Below are positions 55,817-64,000 of a stretch of 64,000 nucleotides of DNA, piece by piece. Source of the stretch: Bacteroidota bacterium (GTDB lineage Bacteria > Bacteroidota > Bacteroidia > AKYH767-A > OLB10); contig JADKIC010000002.1 of the NCBI GenBank assembly GCA_016721435.1, forward strand, positions 1-64,000. The letters are read 5' to 3'. The notes under the pieces were generated by a model. That model saw nothing but the letters and a program-made list of their open reading frames with translations. It made no database searches and was not told where the DNA came from. Numbering within the stretch: position 1 is the first letter of the stretch; each line of letters begins with the position of its first letter. The position numbers and the translations under genes are program-made.

Positions 55817-56478
55817 ATGAAAAAGCAGTATTTGATAATTATCGGTTTGTTGATTTCCTCACTCACCTTTGCTCAAAAAGTCAGCATCGAGCAGTCCCTG
55901 GATCAATTGGGTGAAGGGTATAATCCCACTTTCAGAATTAAAATTCCGCATGCTACTGAAAAGGTAATGGAGAAAAGGTGGACGGGTTTTTTAAAAGATA
56001 ATAATGCCAAAGTGAGGACATCCAAAGGTCAGATCAAAGGAGAAAACGCTATTATCAAGGGACTCGGTCCGGAGACCTTGCAGATTTTTTCGCGGCTGAT
56101 AGAGGATGAAGATGGTGTACTTTTGAAAGTGGCTGTTATTAAAGGTGCTGCCTTTGTCTCGCCAACTGCCGATCCTGATTACAGCAAGAGACTGGAGTCA
56201 CTCCTGTATGATTTTGCAATGAATCAGTCGAAAGACGGATTGAATAAAAAATAGAAATTGCAGCCGAATTGCTGGAAGATTCACAAGACGATCAGAAAGA
56301 TTTAATCAAAACCAATGAACGATTGGCGCAGGAAAACGAAAGTATGAAGAAGAGAATTGCTGAAAATGAAAAAACAATTGAAGAGAATATAAAAAAATCA
56401 GAAGATCTTAAAGTGAAAATTCAAGGGCAGGATAAGAGCCTGGAAATTCTAAGAGGGAAGTTCACAGAATTGAAGTAA
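55817..56478 (+). CDS. Secreted or periplasmic protein with C-terminal coiled coil
   Basis: About 220 residues. Signal peptide ..SSLTFAQ, then an alpha/beta domain (YNPTFRIKIPHATEKVMEKRW, GKVRTSKGQIKGENAIIKGL-like) and a charged coiled coil (LIKTNERLAQENESMKKR.., IAENEKTIEENIKKSEDLK). The frame breaks in the 6-base A run at about 56246-56251; one extra A joins NKK to IEIAAELLEDS without a gap. Ends at 56478, overlapping the first base of the next ATG. Function unknown. Confidence 0.7.
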
Positions 56479-57449
56479 TGGATATGTCAAAAGGAGATAC
56501 GATATTAGTGCTCGGTGCTGCCGGGCAAAATGGAACCGACCTTGTTACCACATTGCGGGAGACACATGGCGGGAGTAGAGTGATTGCAACGGATGTAAAA
56601 GAGCAGGCAGGTTACCTCTCAGAGAGTGGTCCTTTCTATACGCTGGATGTCCTCGATGCACAAGCGATTGCTGATATTATTCGAAGTAATAAAGTCAAGG
56701 AAGTGTACCTGCTTGCCGCCTTGTTAAATGCTACAGCAGAGCAGAAAATGAAAGCTGCCTGGCGCCTGAATATGGAAGGATTATTTATCCTGCTGGATCT
56801 GGCGAAGGAACTCGGTGGATTAAAGATTTTCTGGCCGTCCAGTATCGCTGTCTTTGGTCCGACAACACCGCGCAATCAAACGCCGCAGTATACCGTGATG
56901 GAACCTTCCACTGTTTACGGCATCAGCAAGCAGGCCGGTGAACGTTGGTGCGAATATTATTTCAATAAGTTTGGTGTAGATGTGAGAAGCATCCGCTATC
57001 CCGGACTCATCAGCTATAAAGCACTCCCGGGAGGAGGAACTACCGATTATGCCGTTGATATTTATCATCAGGCCCTCGACAATGGTCACTACAATTGTTT
57101 TCTGAAAGAAGATACCGCATTGCCGATGATGTATATGCCGGATGCCATTCGTGCCACGCTGGAATTGATGGCTGCTCCTGCTGAAAAAGTAAAAATCCGC
57201 AGCAGTTATAACCTCGGTGGTATCAGCTTCACTCCGAAAGAAATCGCTGCAGAAATCGCGAAGCATGTCCCCGGTTTCACCATCGACTATACCCCCGACT
57301 TCCGTCAGCAAATCGCCGACTCCTGGCCCAACAGTATCGACGATAGCCGCGCCCAACAAGACTGGGGCTGGCAATGTAAATACGACCTCTCCTCCATGAC
57401 CATCGACATGCTCAGCCATCTGAAAAATGCAAGAGAAATTACAGAATAG
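56478..57449 (+). CDS. L-threonine 3-dehydrogenase, SDR (UDP-glucose epimerase-like) type
   Basis: Intact, 323 residues. Rossmann NAD-binding GAAGQNGTDL near the N-terminus, LAALLNATAEQ, the active-site Ser in WPSSIAVFG, the YxxxK pair in TVYGISKQAGERW, and the GLISYKALPGGGTTDYAVDI stretch characteristic of SDR threonine dehydrogenases. This enzyme oxidises L-threonine to 2-amino-3-oxobutyrate, which yields glycine and acetyl-CoA with KBL. Start ATG 56478 or 56484 (MSKGDTILVLG). Its 5' end overlaps the preceding gene by one base, suggesting an operon. Confidence 0.87.
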   Translation: MDMSKGDTILVLGAAGQNGTDLVTTLRETHGGSRVIATDVKEQAGYLSESGPFYTLDVLDAQAIADIIRSNKVKEVYLLAALLNATAEQKMKAAWRLNMEGLFILLDLAKELGGLKIFWPSSIAVFGPTTPRNQTPQYTVMEPSTVYGISKQAGERWCEYYFNKFGVDVRSIRYPGLISYKALPGGGTTDYAVDIYHQALDNGHYNCFLKEDTALPMMYMPDAIRATLELMAAPAEKVKIRSSYNLGGISFTPKEIAAEIAKHVPGFTIDYTPDFRQQIADSWPNSIDDSRAQQDWGWQCKYDLSSMTIDMLSHLKNAREITE

Positions 57450-57543
57450 TTCTAATTTCGCCTGGCTAATACTATTTTAAAGAAAATCTTTTTTAAATCA
57501 AATATAAAATGAAATCAAAATCAACAGTTAAACCCAATTCTAA

Positions 57544-57754
57544 CTCTGCGCCTCCCCTCTGCGTCTCCGCGCCTCTGCGTGAAACCCTTGAAGATAATGA
57601 TCGGAAGAAAAAGCATAATCATTCTATCTCTGCGCCTCCCCTCTGCGTCTCCGCGCCTCTGCGTGAAACCCTTGAAGATAATGATCGGAAGAAAAAGCAT
57701 AATCATTCTATCTCTGCGCCTCCCCTCTGCGTCTTCGCTCCTCTGCGTGAAACC
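57544..57754 (+). repeat. 84-bp in-frame tandem repeat containing the CTCTGCG...GTGAAAC element
   Basis: Units start with CTCTGCGCCTCCCC at 57544, 57628 and 57712, exactly 84 bp apart. Each contains CTCTGCGTCTCCGCGCCTCT followed by GCGTGAAACC (30 bp, first at 57557-57586; the third copy has 3 changes). Because 84 is 28 codons, the open frame from 57509 runs through all three. The element reappears in inverted orientation three times downstream of the GxxExxY gene. Confidence 0.9.
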
Positions 57755-57817
57755 CCTGAGGATTTATATCAAAAGAAAAAACCCTGCCATTCCATAGATA
57801 ATCTCTTTCCGGAATCA

Positions 57818-58240
57818 ATGTCTTTTTCAGAACCAGAGTCGAATTATAACACATACTCCGCCGAATCTCACAATGCTTTGTCTGGAATATTAGTAAATAT
57901 CTTCTTTAAAGTACATTTAAACTTAGGTCCGGGATTATTAGAATCTGTTTATGAAAAGGTGATATGTTACGAATTAGAAAAATTAAACATCCCCTTTAAG
58001 TATCAATGTGGAATTCCTGTAATTTACGAAGGTCAAAAGATGGAGTTGGGATTTCGTGCAGATATTATAGTGGATGATAAAATTATCGTTGAAATCAAAT
58101 CAATAGAAGCAATTGCTCAGGTCCACCATAAACAATTGTTAACGTATTTGAAATTGGCCAATAAGCGGTTAGGACTGCTGGTCAATTTCAACACAGCACT
58201 TATTAAAGATGGAATTACACGAATTGTAAATAAATTATAG
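57818..58240 (+). CDS. GxxExxY protein (PD-(D/E)XK nuclease-like)
   Basis: Core protein of 140 residues from ATG 57818 (MSFSEPE..). The open frame extends up to 57509, but only through the repeats, so the upstream ATG is doubtful. The name-giving motif is LGPGLLESVYEKVI. Further features are FKYQCGIPVIYEG, the nuclease-like strands GFRADIIVDDKIIVEIKS (Asp, then E.K of a PD-(D/E)XK core), HHKQLLTYLKLANKRLGLLV and a closing DGITRIVNKL. Family members are widespread small proteins of unknown function with a predicted restriction-endonuclease-like fold. The gene is bracketed by CGCAGAG-type repeats in opposite orientations. Confidence 0.85.
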   Translation: MSFSEPESNYNTYSAESHNALSGILVNIFFKVHLNLGPGLLESVYEKVICYELEKLNIPFKYQCGIPVIYEGQKMELGFRADIIVDDKIIVEIKSIEAIAQVHHKQLLTYLKLANKRLGLLVNFNTALIKDGITRIVNKL

Positions 58241-58592
58241 TACACATAACGATTTTCTGGTTTCACGCAGAGGCGCTGAGACGCAGAGTGTAAAGAGACG
58301 CAGTAAACATAAAAAATAGAATTGAGCAAATGAAATTCATTACCATACTTATCAAAGATGGAATTACACGAATTGTAAATAAACTTTAGTACACATAGCG
58401 TTTCTCGGGTTTCACGCAGAGGCGCTGAGACGCAGAGTGTAAAGAGACGCAGTAAACATAAAAAAATAGAATTGAGCAAATGAAATTCATTACCATACTT
58501 ATCAAAGATGGAATTACACGAATTGTAAATAAATTATAGTATACATAACGATTTTCTGGTTTCACGCAGAGACGGGGAGACGCAGAGTTAGA
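58205..58592 (+). repeat. 150-bp tandem repeat copying the GxxExxY gene end plus inverted CGCAGAG element
   Basis: AAAGATGGAATTACACGAAT starts at 58205, 58354 and 58504 (149 and 150 bp apart). Each unit re-encodes the last 12 codons and stop of the GxxExxY gene (KDGITRIVNKL) and carries the element GGTTTCACGCAGAGGCGCTG + AGACGCAGAG at 58259-58288, 58408-58437 and 58558-58587, the reverse complement of the upstream element. The third unit is partial and diverged. Confidence 0.9.
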
Positions 58593-58653
58593 CTTCTTTG
58601 CTAAAGCTTCGAAGTCCGAAGGAGCCGCAGTAGAATGAAAATATTAGAAAATT

Positions 58654-60129
58654 ATGCAACATCCAATATATATTACGAATTCTCTTTCCCGACAGAAAGA
58701 ACAGTTTATCCCCTTGAACCCGCCTTTTGTGGGACTTTATGTTTGCGGACCAACGGTGTATGGTGAAGCCCATTTAGGTCATGCACGCCCGTACATTACG
58801 TTTGATGTAATGAAGCGCTATATGCAACACCTGGGCTATAAAGTGCGTTATGTCAGGAATATTACGGATGTCGGCCATCTCGAAAATGATGCCGATGAAG
58901 GAGAAGATAAAATCGCCAAAAAAGCGCGCCTCGAACAACTCGAACCCATGGAGATCGTTGAACTTTATACCAATAGTTTTCATGATTCCATGCGTGCCCT
59001 TAACAATACTCCTCCCGGTATTGAACCGCGTGCTTCCGGACATATCATCGAACAGATCGAGATGATCCGGAAAATAATGGATAACGGTTATGCCTATGAG
59101 TCGAATGGCTCGGTGTATTTTGACGTGATATCTTACAGTAAAACGAATGATTACGGAAAGCTGAGCGGTCGCGTGATTGAGGAATTGATCTCGGGTGCGG
59201 GCAATGAACGCCGTGTGCTGGAAGGGCAGGACGAAAAACGCAATCCCGCCGATTTTGCCCTCTGGAAAAAAGCATCTCCCGAACATATCATGCGCTGGCC
59301 TTCGCCCTGGAGTGATGGTTTCCCCGGCTGGCATATCGAATGTTCAGCGATGAGTAAAAAGTATCTCGGCGAAACGTTCGACATTCACGGTGGCGGAATG
59401 GATCTCCTCTTTCCTCATCATGAAAGTGAAATCGCTCAGTCGAAAGGAAGCTGTGGTCAGGCTCCAGTGCGTTATTGGATGCACAACAATATGATTACCA
59501 TCAACGGACAAAAGATGGGAAAATCATTGGGAAATTTTATTACCCTTCGTCAATTGTTTACAGGCGAGCATCCGCTGTTGCAGCAATCGTATAGCCCAAT
59601 GTCAATTCGCTTTTTCATTCTTCAGGCGCATTACAGAAGTACACTTGATTTCAGTAATGAAGGACTGCAGGCAGCAGAAAAGGGCATGAATAAAATGATG
59701 GCGGCGGTGGAGGTGTTGGAAAAACTGAAGCCATCCTCTGCATCTACCAGTGATGTCAAAGCAATACGTGAAAATTGCTATGCAGCCATGAATGATGATC
59801 TCAATACGGCTATTGCAATTTCGCACCTGTTCGAAGCCGTTAGAGTGATCAATTCCGTTCATGCGGGAACAGAGCAATTGACTGCGGAGGATATTGCACA
59901 TCTCAAAGAGACCATGAGGATATTCGTTTTCGATGTGCTCGGATTAAAAGCAGAGGAGAAAGTGAGTGGCGATGAACTGGATGGCGTGATGAAACTCCTG
60001 CTCGCTTTACGTGCAGATGCCAAAGTGAAAAAGGACTTTGCTACTTCTGATCGTATCCGTGATGAACTGATCAAATTAAATTTCGTGATTAAAGATGAAA
60101 AAGATGGTACCAGCTGGAATAAAGCATAG
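58654..60129 (+). CDS. cysS: Cysteinyl-tRNA synthetase
   Basis: Intact, 491 residues, class Ia synthetase charging tRNA-Cys. The HIGH-type motif is in GEAHLGHARPYITFD. Zinc ligands are the Cys in GLYVCGPTVY, the Cys in WHIECSAMS and the His/Glu in FPHHESEIAQS. The KMSKS loop is GQKMGKSLGN. The C-terminal anticodon-binding helices end in DEKDGTSWNKA, matching the family end. Its stop overlaps the next gene's start by 35 bp. Confidence 0.96.
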   Translation: MQHPIYITNSLSRQKEQFIPLNPPFVGLYVCGPTVYGEAHLGHARPYITFDVMKRYMQHLGYKVRYVRNITDVGHLENDADEGEDKIAKKARLEQLEPMEIVELYTNSFHDSMRALNNTPPGIEPRASGHIIEQIEMIRKIMDNGYAYESNGSVYFDVISYSKTNDYGKLSGRVIEELISGAGNERRVLEGQDEKRNPADFALWKKASPEHIMRWPSPWSDGFPGWHIECSAMSKKYLGETFDIHGGGMDLLFPHHESEIAQSKGSCGQAPVRYWMHNNMITINGQKMGKSLGNFITLRQLFTGEHPLLQQSYSPMSIRFFILQAHYRSTLDFSNEGLQAAEKGMNKMMAAVEVLEKLKPSSASTSDVKAIRENCYAAMNDDLNTAIAISHLFEAVRVINSVHAGTEQLTAEDIAHLKETMRIFVFDVLGLKAEEKVSGDELDGVMKLLLALRADAKVKKDFATSDRIRDELIKLNFVIKDEKDGTSWNKA

Positions 60130-61137
60130 TGCATATTTAGTGCCCTCAGCAATTTGGTTATTCCTGTTGGTGGTGATCAGTTCTTGTAACAATGCATCTG
60201 AAAAAGAAGAGGGGAGTCAACAAACGAATACGACACCTGTTGTCACTGTGAAAGCACCTTCCTTTCATGCGGACTCTGCCTTTTCGTTTGTGAAGCAACA
60301 AGTGGATTTTGGTCCGCGTGTACCGAATACCGTTGGACATGTGAATTGCGGTTCGTGGTTGATCAGTAAGATGAAAGCGTACGCGGATACAGTCATCGAG
60401 CAATCTTTTAAAGTAAGGGCCTTCGATGGAAAGATATTGAACAGCAGAAACATCATTGCTTCTTTTCATCCGACCTTGGAAATCGGATATTGCTCTGTGC
60501 GCATTGGGATACACGTCCTTTTGCTGATCAGGATGATGAACGAAAAAATGAAGCGATCGATGGTGCGAATGATGGCGCCAGTGGAGTAGGAGTGTTGATA
60601 GAGGTGGCGCGTCAACTGGCCGCTGCTAACCCTGCACTTGGGGTCGATATCATCTTCTTTGATGCAGAGGATTATGGTCAGCCGGATGATAGTGATTTAC
60701 CACGGATGGAAGATTCCTATTGTTTGGGTTCTCAATATTGGGCAAAGAATTTACATAACCGCAACTATCAGGCAAGATACGGCATCCTGCTCGATATGGT
60801 AGGAGCACAGAATGCAAAGTTTACGCAAGAGGGAACTTCTATGCAATATGCTCCGGAGATTGTGGAGAAAGTTTGGAAAATAGCCGCTGCCTCCGGATTC
60901 AGTGACTACTTTATCAATGAACGAACCAAAGGAATTATTGATGATCATTTTTACATTAATCGGTTGGCAGGTATTAAATGTGTGGATGTGATCCATTATG
61001 AGTTTAGTAGTCCATCAAATTTTTGGACGCACTGGCATACGCATGATGATACCATCGATAAAATCGATAAGAATAGTCTGAAAGCAGTAGGTCAAACCCT
61101 GCTGGAAGTGCTCTTCCGTGAAGTACCGGCCTCTTGA
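60095..61137 (+). CDS. M28 family zinc peptidase / glutaminyl cyclotransferase-like lipoprotein
   Basis: About 345 residues. N-terminal lipoprotein signal (AIWLFLLVVISSC, Cys about residue 31). A DFGPRVPNTVGH motif then leads to the catalytic domain. The frame breaks near 60490-60505 and joins to LLCAHWDTRPFAD (His and bridging region), AIDGANDGASGVGVLIEVA (Asp), DIIFFDAEDYG (Glu), LLDMVG and a C-terminal WHTHDDTID (last His). These are the di-zinc ligands of M28 aminopeptidases; the layout is that of secreted glutaminyl cyclotransferases. The start ATG 60095 lies inside cysS in another frame; ATG 60104 is an alternative. Confidence 0.85.
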
Positions 61138-61292
61138 TTTTTTCGAATAGTGTAGTTATTGTTCGAATAATTCGCTGTTACTCTTTGGATGCTGTCTTCT
61201 ATCATGTAAATAAGAGTTTGATAATTAGGACGTTAATATTCGAATAAGCCATTTTTCAAACTAAATGATCTTCAAGTGAAATATACTTATAG

Positions 61293-61326
61293 TTTGTAAA
61301 GGTGACCTGTCAACCCCGTAAATTTG
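61293..61326 (+). promoter_or_regulatory. Bacteroidota promoter of the TonB-dependent receptor
   Basis: TTTG at 61293-61296, then TAAATTTG at 61319-61326 followed by C, with a 22-bp gap: a full match to TTTG..TAnnTTTG. Transcription would start near 61333, downstream of the first ATG (61324). That points to ATG 61351 as the real start of the receptor. Confidence 0.55.
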
Positions 61327-61350
61327 CAAACTCATTCAAATCCCTTCCTT

Positions 61351-63846
61351 ATGCGCCCATTGTTATTCCTGTTATTTTTCTTTTTAAGTGTTCTGCAGGT
61401 TGCTGCTCAGCCACCGGGTGGTCAGGGTCGCGATTCGTCGCGGTTTAAAGGAAGTATGAAAGATTCTTCATTTATGAAGAACATGGCACCTGTTGGAAAG
61501 GTAATTGGGATTTTGAGAGATTCATCGAACAAAGAAGCGATGGAATTTGCTTCCGTGGTGTTAATGAAAGTGCGTGACAGTTCTGTAGCCGGGGGTGCTT
61601 TGACCGATGAGCGAGGGCATTTTCGTATCGAGGAGGTGATGCCGGGAAGATATTTTATTCGGATCACATCTATTGGTTACCGTCAGCTTGACTCAAAGCC
61701 GTTTATGCTGAATCCGCAAGATCCTTTGAAAGATTTTGGGAATGTATGGATGCCACCTTCTCAGCGAATTTTGAAGGAAGCCGAGGTGGTAGGGGAGAAA
61801 GTGGAGTATGTAAATTCGCTGGATAAAAAAGTCTATAACGTCGATAAAACCTTGATCAATGCAGGAGGTTCCGTCTCGGAAGTGCTGCAAAATATTCCCT
61901 CTGTGAATGTGGATATTGATGGTAAGGTTAGTCTGCGCGGAAGTGAACAAGTGACGATATTAATTGATGGCAAACCTTCCGGACTGACCGGTGATAACAG
62001 AGGCGCGATTCTGCAACAACTGCCGGCATCGAGTATTGATCAAATAGAAGTGGTCACGAATCCTTCTTCTAAATACGATGCCGAAGGGATGTCCGGAATT
62101 ATTAATATTAAAACCAAGAAGGATAAAAATCCCGGATTGAACGGTACCGTTTCTGTTGGTGCAGGAACAAATGATAAATACAATGCTGCGCTTAATCTGA
62201 ACCGCAGAACTAAAACACATAATTCTTTTTTGAATTATTCTTTCCGCGATGATAGAAGGGATTTTGAAAGTAGGAGTGACCGTACGAACAGTTATAATGA
62301 TACGACCACTTTTTTTCAATCGGAAGGTAACGGCCATAATGATAATGTTTCTCATAACATAAGAGGTGGCATCGACTTCTATCTGAACGATTACAATACA
62401 CTCGGATTTTCCGGTGGCTACAATATGAGGGATGAGAAGCGCAGAGATTTATCGCTGACACGGCTTCTGGATGAAGAAAGAACTTCCATCAGCGGATTTG
62501 ATCGCCTTTCAAAAACGATAGAAGACAATAGCAGTGGAGACGGAAGTATAGATTACCGCCGCACTTTTCCAAACAGTAAACGCGAACTCACTGCCAACGT
62601 TAACCTGAATGTTTTTGACCGGAATGCAGAGAATACATTATCCACATTTATCCCGGCTCCGGGATTTGATCTGAATCAACGCATCAATACGGAAAGTGTT
62701 TCCTACAATGGAACCGGACAAGTCGATTATATTTTGCCCTACGAGAGTTTTAGAATTGAATCCGGATTGAAAACTTCATATCGTACCAATGATAGCCGCC
62801 AGACTTCCGATCGTTTTGATTTCGATAGTAATGTCTGGAATCAGGATACTTCCTTCACCGACCGGTTTATTTTTTCAGAGTGGGTATATGCCGCCTATCT
62901 GCAATGGAGCGGTCGATGGAAAGTGTTTGAGTTGAGTGCAGGACTTCGGGCAGAGCAAACGTTTATCGAGGGAGATTCTAAAAGTGCGGATACCATTTTT
63001 ACACGGGACTTCCTTAATCTTTTCCCCTCCGCAGCTATTAAATATAGTTTTAAGGAGGGCAGGGATGTTCAGTTGAGTTATAGCCGAAGAATAAACCGTC
63101 CGCGGGAACAGCAATTGAATCCGTTCCGGAATGTATCCGATTCATTGAATATTTTTATCGGGAACCCCGCTATCCTGCCGGAGTTGACGCATTCACTCGA
63201 GTTCGGCTATATAGGCCGTTATGGCGAACAGAACATTTCCGCCAATGTCTTCTACCGGTATACCGATGATAATTCACAACGATTCAGAACCGTGGATACA
63301 GTGACGAATGTATCTACGCAATCATTCATTAACTATAACGCTACTGAAAATTTAGGCTTCGAATTGATCTTCCGGAATTCCTTCCTGAAATTATTTACCA
63401 CTTCCGCCAGCTTCACTGTGTTTTACAATACCGTGGATGGTACCAATGTGGAAGACGATCTGGTAAGCGATGTATGGAGCGGAGATTTCCGCGGATCGAT
63501 ATCCGTAAAATTATCAAAGCAATTGTCAGCACAATTCACAGGCAATTACATGGCACCACGTGAACAACCACAAGGAACATTTAAAGGAATGAGTGGTGTT
63601 GATTTTGGTTTTAAGTACGATTTCAAAGGTGGGAAATGGTCATTGAATGGTTCCCTGACCGATATTTTTGATACCCGTAATATGGTGATCGATAACAGAG
63701 CCGATGGGGTGCGCCTGGAATTCACCAGAAAACGGGAATCCAGAGTCGCCAGTTTTACACTTAGCTATCGTTTCGGAAAAGCAGAGCAGGGTAAAGACAG
63801 AAGAAAAGGTAACAGACAAAATAATGACCAGATGGCAGCAGAATGA
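61351..63846 (+). CDS. TonB-dependent receptor with carboxypeptidase-regulatory-like domain and OMP barrel
   Basis: 831 residues from MRPLLFLLFFF (61351), chosen because the promoter overlaps the earlier ATG 61324. The signal peptide ends ..QVAAQ. CarboxypepD_reg-like domain: GKVIGILRDSSNKEAMEFAS.., HFRIEEVMPGRYFIRITSIGYR. The plug domain includes VYNVDKTLINAGGSVSEVLQ, GKVSLRGSEQVTILIDGKPS and SSIDQIEVVTNPSSKYDAEG. The beta-barrel follows to ..SFTLSYRFGKA and a basic tail. Outer-membrane, TonB-energised uptake; not paired with a SusD gene here, so not a SusC-type pair. Substrate unknown. Confidence 0.88.
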   Translation: MRPLLFLLFFFLSVLQVAAQPPGGQGRDSSRFKGSMKDSSFMKNMAPVGKVIGILRDSSNKEAMEFASVVLMKVRDSSVAGGALTDERGHFRIEEVMPGRYFIRITSIGYRQLDSKPFMLNPQDPLKDFGNVWMPPSQRILKEAEVVGEKVEYVNSLDKKVYNVDKTLINAGGSVSEVLQNIPSVNVDIDGKVSLRGSEQVTILIDGKPSGLTGDNRGAILQQLPASSIDQIEVVTNPSSKYDAEGMSGIINIKTKKDKNPGLNGTVSVGAGTNDKYNAALNLNRRTKTHNSFLNYSFRDDRRDFESRSDRTNSYNDTTTFFQSEGNGHNDNVSHNIRGGIDFYLNDYNTLGFSGGYNMRDEKRRDLSLTRLLDEERTSISGFDRLSKTIEDNSSGDGSIDYRRTFPNSKRELTANVNLNVFDRNAENTLSTFIPAPGFDLNQRINTESVSYNGTGQVDYILPYESFRIESGLKTSYRTNDSRQTSDRFDFDSNVWNQDTSFTDRFIFSEWVYAAYLQWSGRWKVFELSAGLRAEQTFIEGDSKSADTIFTRDFLNLFPSAAIKYSFKEGRDVQLSYSRRINRPREQQLNPFRNVSDSLNIFIGNPAILPELTHSLEFGYIGRYGEQNISANVFYRYTDDNSQRFRTVDTVTNVSTQSFINYNATENLGFELIFRNSFLKLFTTSASFTVFYNTVDGTNVEDDLVSDVWSGDFRGSISVKLSKQLSAQFTGNYMAPREQPQGTFKGMSGVDFGFKYDFKGGKWSLNGSLTDIFDTRNMVIDNRADGVRLEFTRKRESRVASFTLSYRFGKAEQGKDRRKGNRQNNDQMAAE

Positions 63847-64000
63847 CATGATGGACTTTTGAGAGCGGAAACCGCCTGCCGGCAGGCAGGTACGAAAATG
63901 CACGAAAGGACGAAATACGAAAGGATACGAAAATGTTTGGACATGCGAAGTCTAATCAGCGAAAATCCTAAAAAATCAGCGTAATCTGCGTTCTAAAAAG
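63847..64000. repeat. Intergenic dispersed repeats
   Basis: Perfect 14-bp palindrome GCCTGCCGGCAGGC (63874-63887) extended by AGG, then ACGAAA-rich direct repeats (63892-63935), then AATCAGCG..TAATCTGCGTTCT (about 63955-63994). A TAATCTGCGTTC copy also occurs at about 47980. The palindrome resembles that at about 2010-2028. Confidence 0.5.

Noticed and set aside
56820..57419. 199-codon minus-strand frame
   Set aside because: Antisense to the well-supported threonine dehydrogenase gene.
58774..59334. 186-codon minus-strand frame
   Set aside because: Lies wholly inside cysS, which is intact and certain; it is a shadow frame.
61351..63846. SusC/SusD polysaccharide utilisation locus
   Set aside because: There is no SusD-like lipoprotein next to the receptor, and the receptor has the OMP beta-barrel type rather than a SusC pair.
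1..64000. tRNA and rRNA genes
   Set aside because: No cloverleaf-like or rRNA-like segment was recognised by eye; a tRNAscan or covariance search would settle it.

Overview
The window reads as a chromosomal segment of a Bacteroidota bacterium, probably from the Chitinophagales/Sphingobacteriales side, although the exact lineage cannot be fixed by reading alone. Support comes from seven proteins that appear to end in type IX secretion (T9SS type A) sorting domains, a DUF2723 glycosyltransferase, an OmpP1/FadL porin, a TonB-dependent receptor with a carboxypeptidase-regulatory-like N-terminus, and promoter matches to the Bacteroidota pattern TTTG/TAnnTTTG. No rRNA, tRNA or CRISPR array was found.

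Layout. Positions 1-3631 hold three or four heavily degraded plus-strand genes: DUF2723, polysaccharide deacetylase, a YafK-type L,D-transpeptidase and a secreted-protein tail. Positions 4191-25408 are a plus-strand block of very large secreted proteins. The first is about 3,640 residues, with two near-identical beta-helix modules, 15 MopE-type metal-binding repeats and PKD-like domains. The second is a 2,070-residue relative, and the third an M36 (fungalysin) metallopeptidase with PA and PKD domains. Positions 25597-26222 form a repeat zone: a 67-bp tandem array and two perfect hairpins. Positions 26537-33676 carry a small zinc-ribbon protein, a lamin-tail T9SS protein, the acyl-CoA carboxylase beta subunit, and an ECF sigma / membrane anti-sigma-like / GIN-beta-barrel set. 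Positions 34097-37000 are an accessory patch with a damaged IS1595-type transposase, a tiny ribbon-helix-helix protein, a broken NYN nuclease gene and a lipoprotein. Positions 37217-48486 are mostly housekeeping (DinB, NDH-2, FadL-like porin, polA, MmcQ). Positions 48523-53715 are a minus-strand cluster of secreted proteins: two tandem-duplicated kelch proteins, a GH16 glucanase and an S74-chaperone protein. Positions 53932-63846 carry a methyltransferase, DUF502, an SDR threonine dehydrogenase, a GxxExxY nuclease-like gene framed by inverted and tandem CGCAGAG repeats, cysS, an M28 peptidase and a TonB-dependent receptor.

How it works together. The theme is cell-surface and secreted function through the T9SS: large repeat adhesin-like proteins, proteases, glucanase and propellers, with outer-membrane uptake (FadL, TonB receptor) and an ECF surface-signalling set. 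Core metabolism and replication genes lie between them.

Caveat. About twenty genes, including polA and the carboxylase beta subunit, carry single-base frameshifts, several of them exactly at A/T homopolymers. Uncorrected sequencing indels are the simplest explanation. I therefore join the reading frames and give whole-gene spans, stating where the frame breaks. The strongest candidate for an undescribed system is the GxxExxY gene with its flanking repeats (57544-58592).
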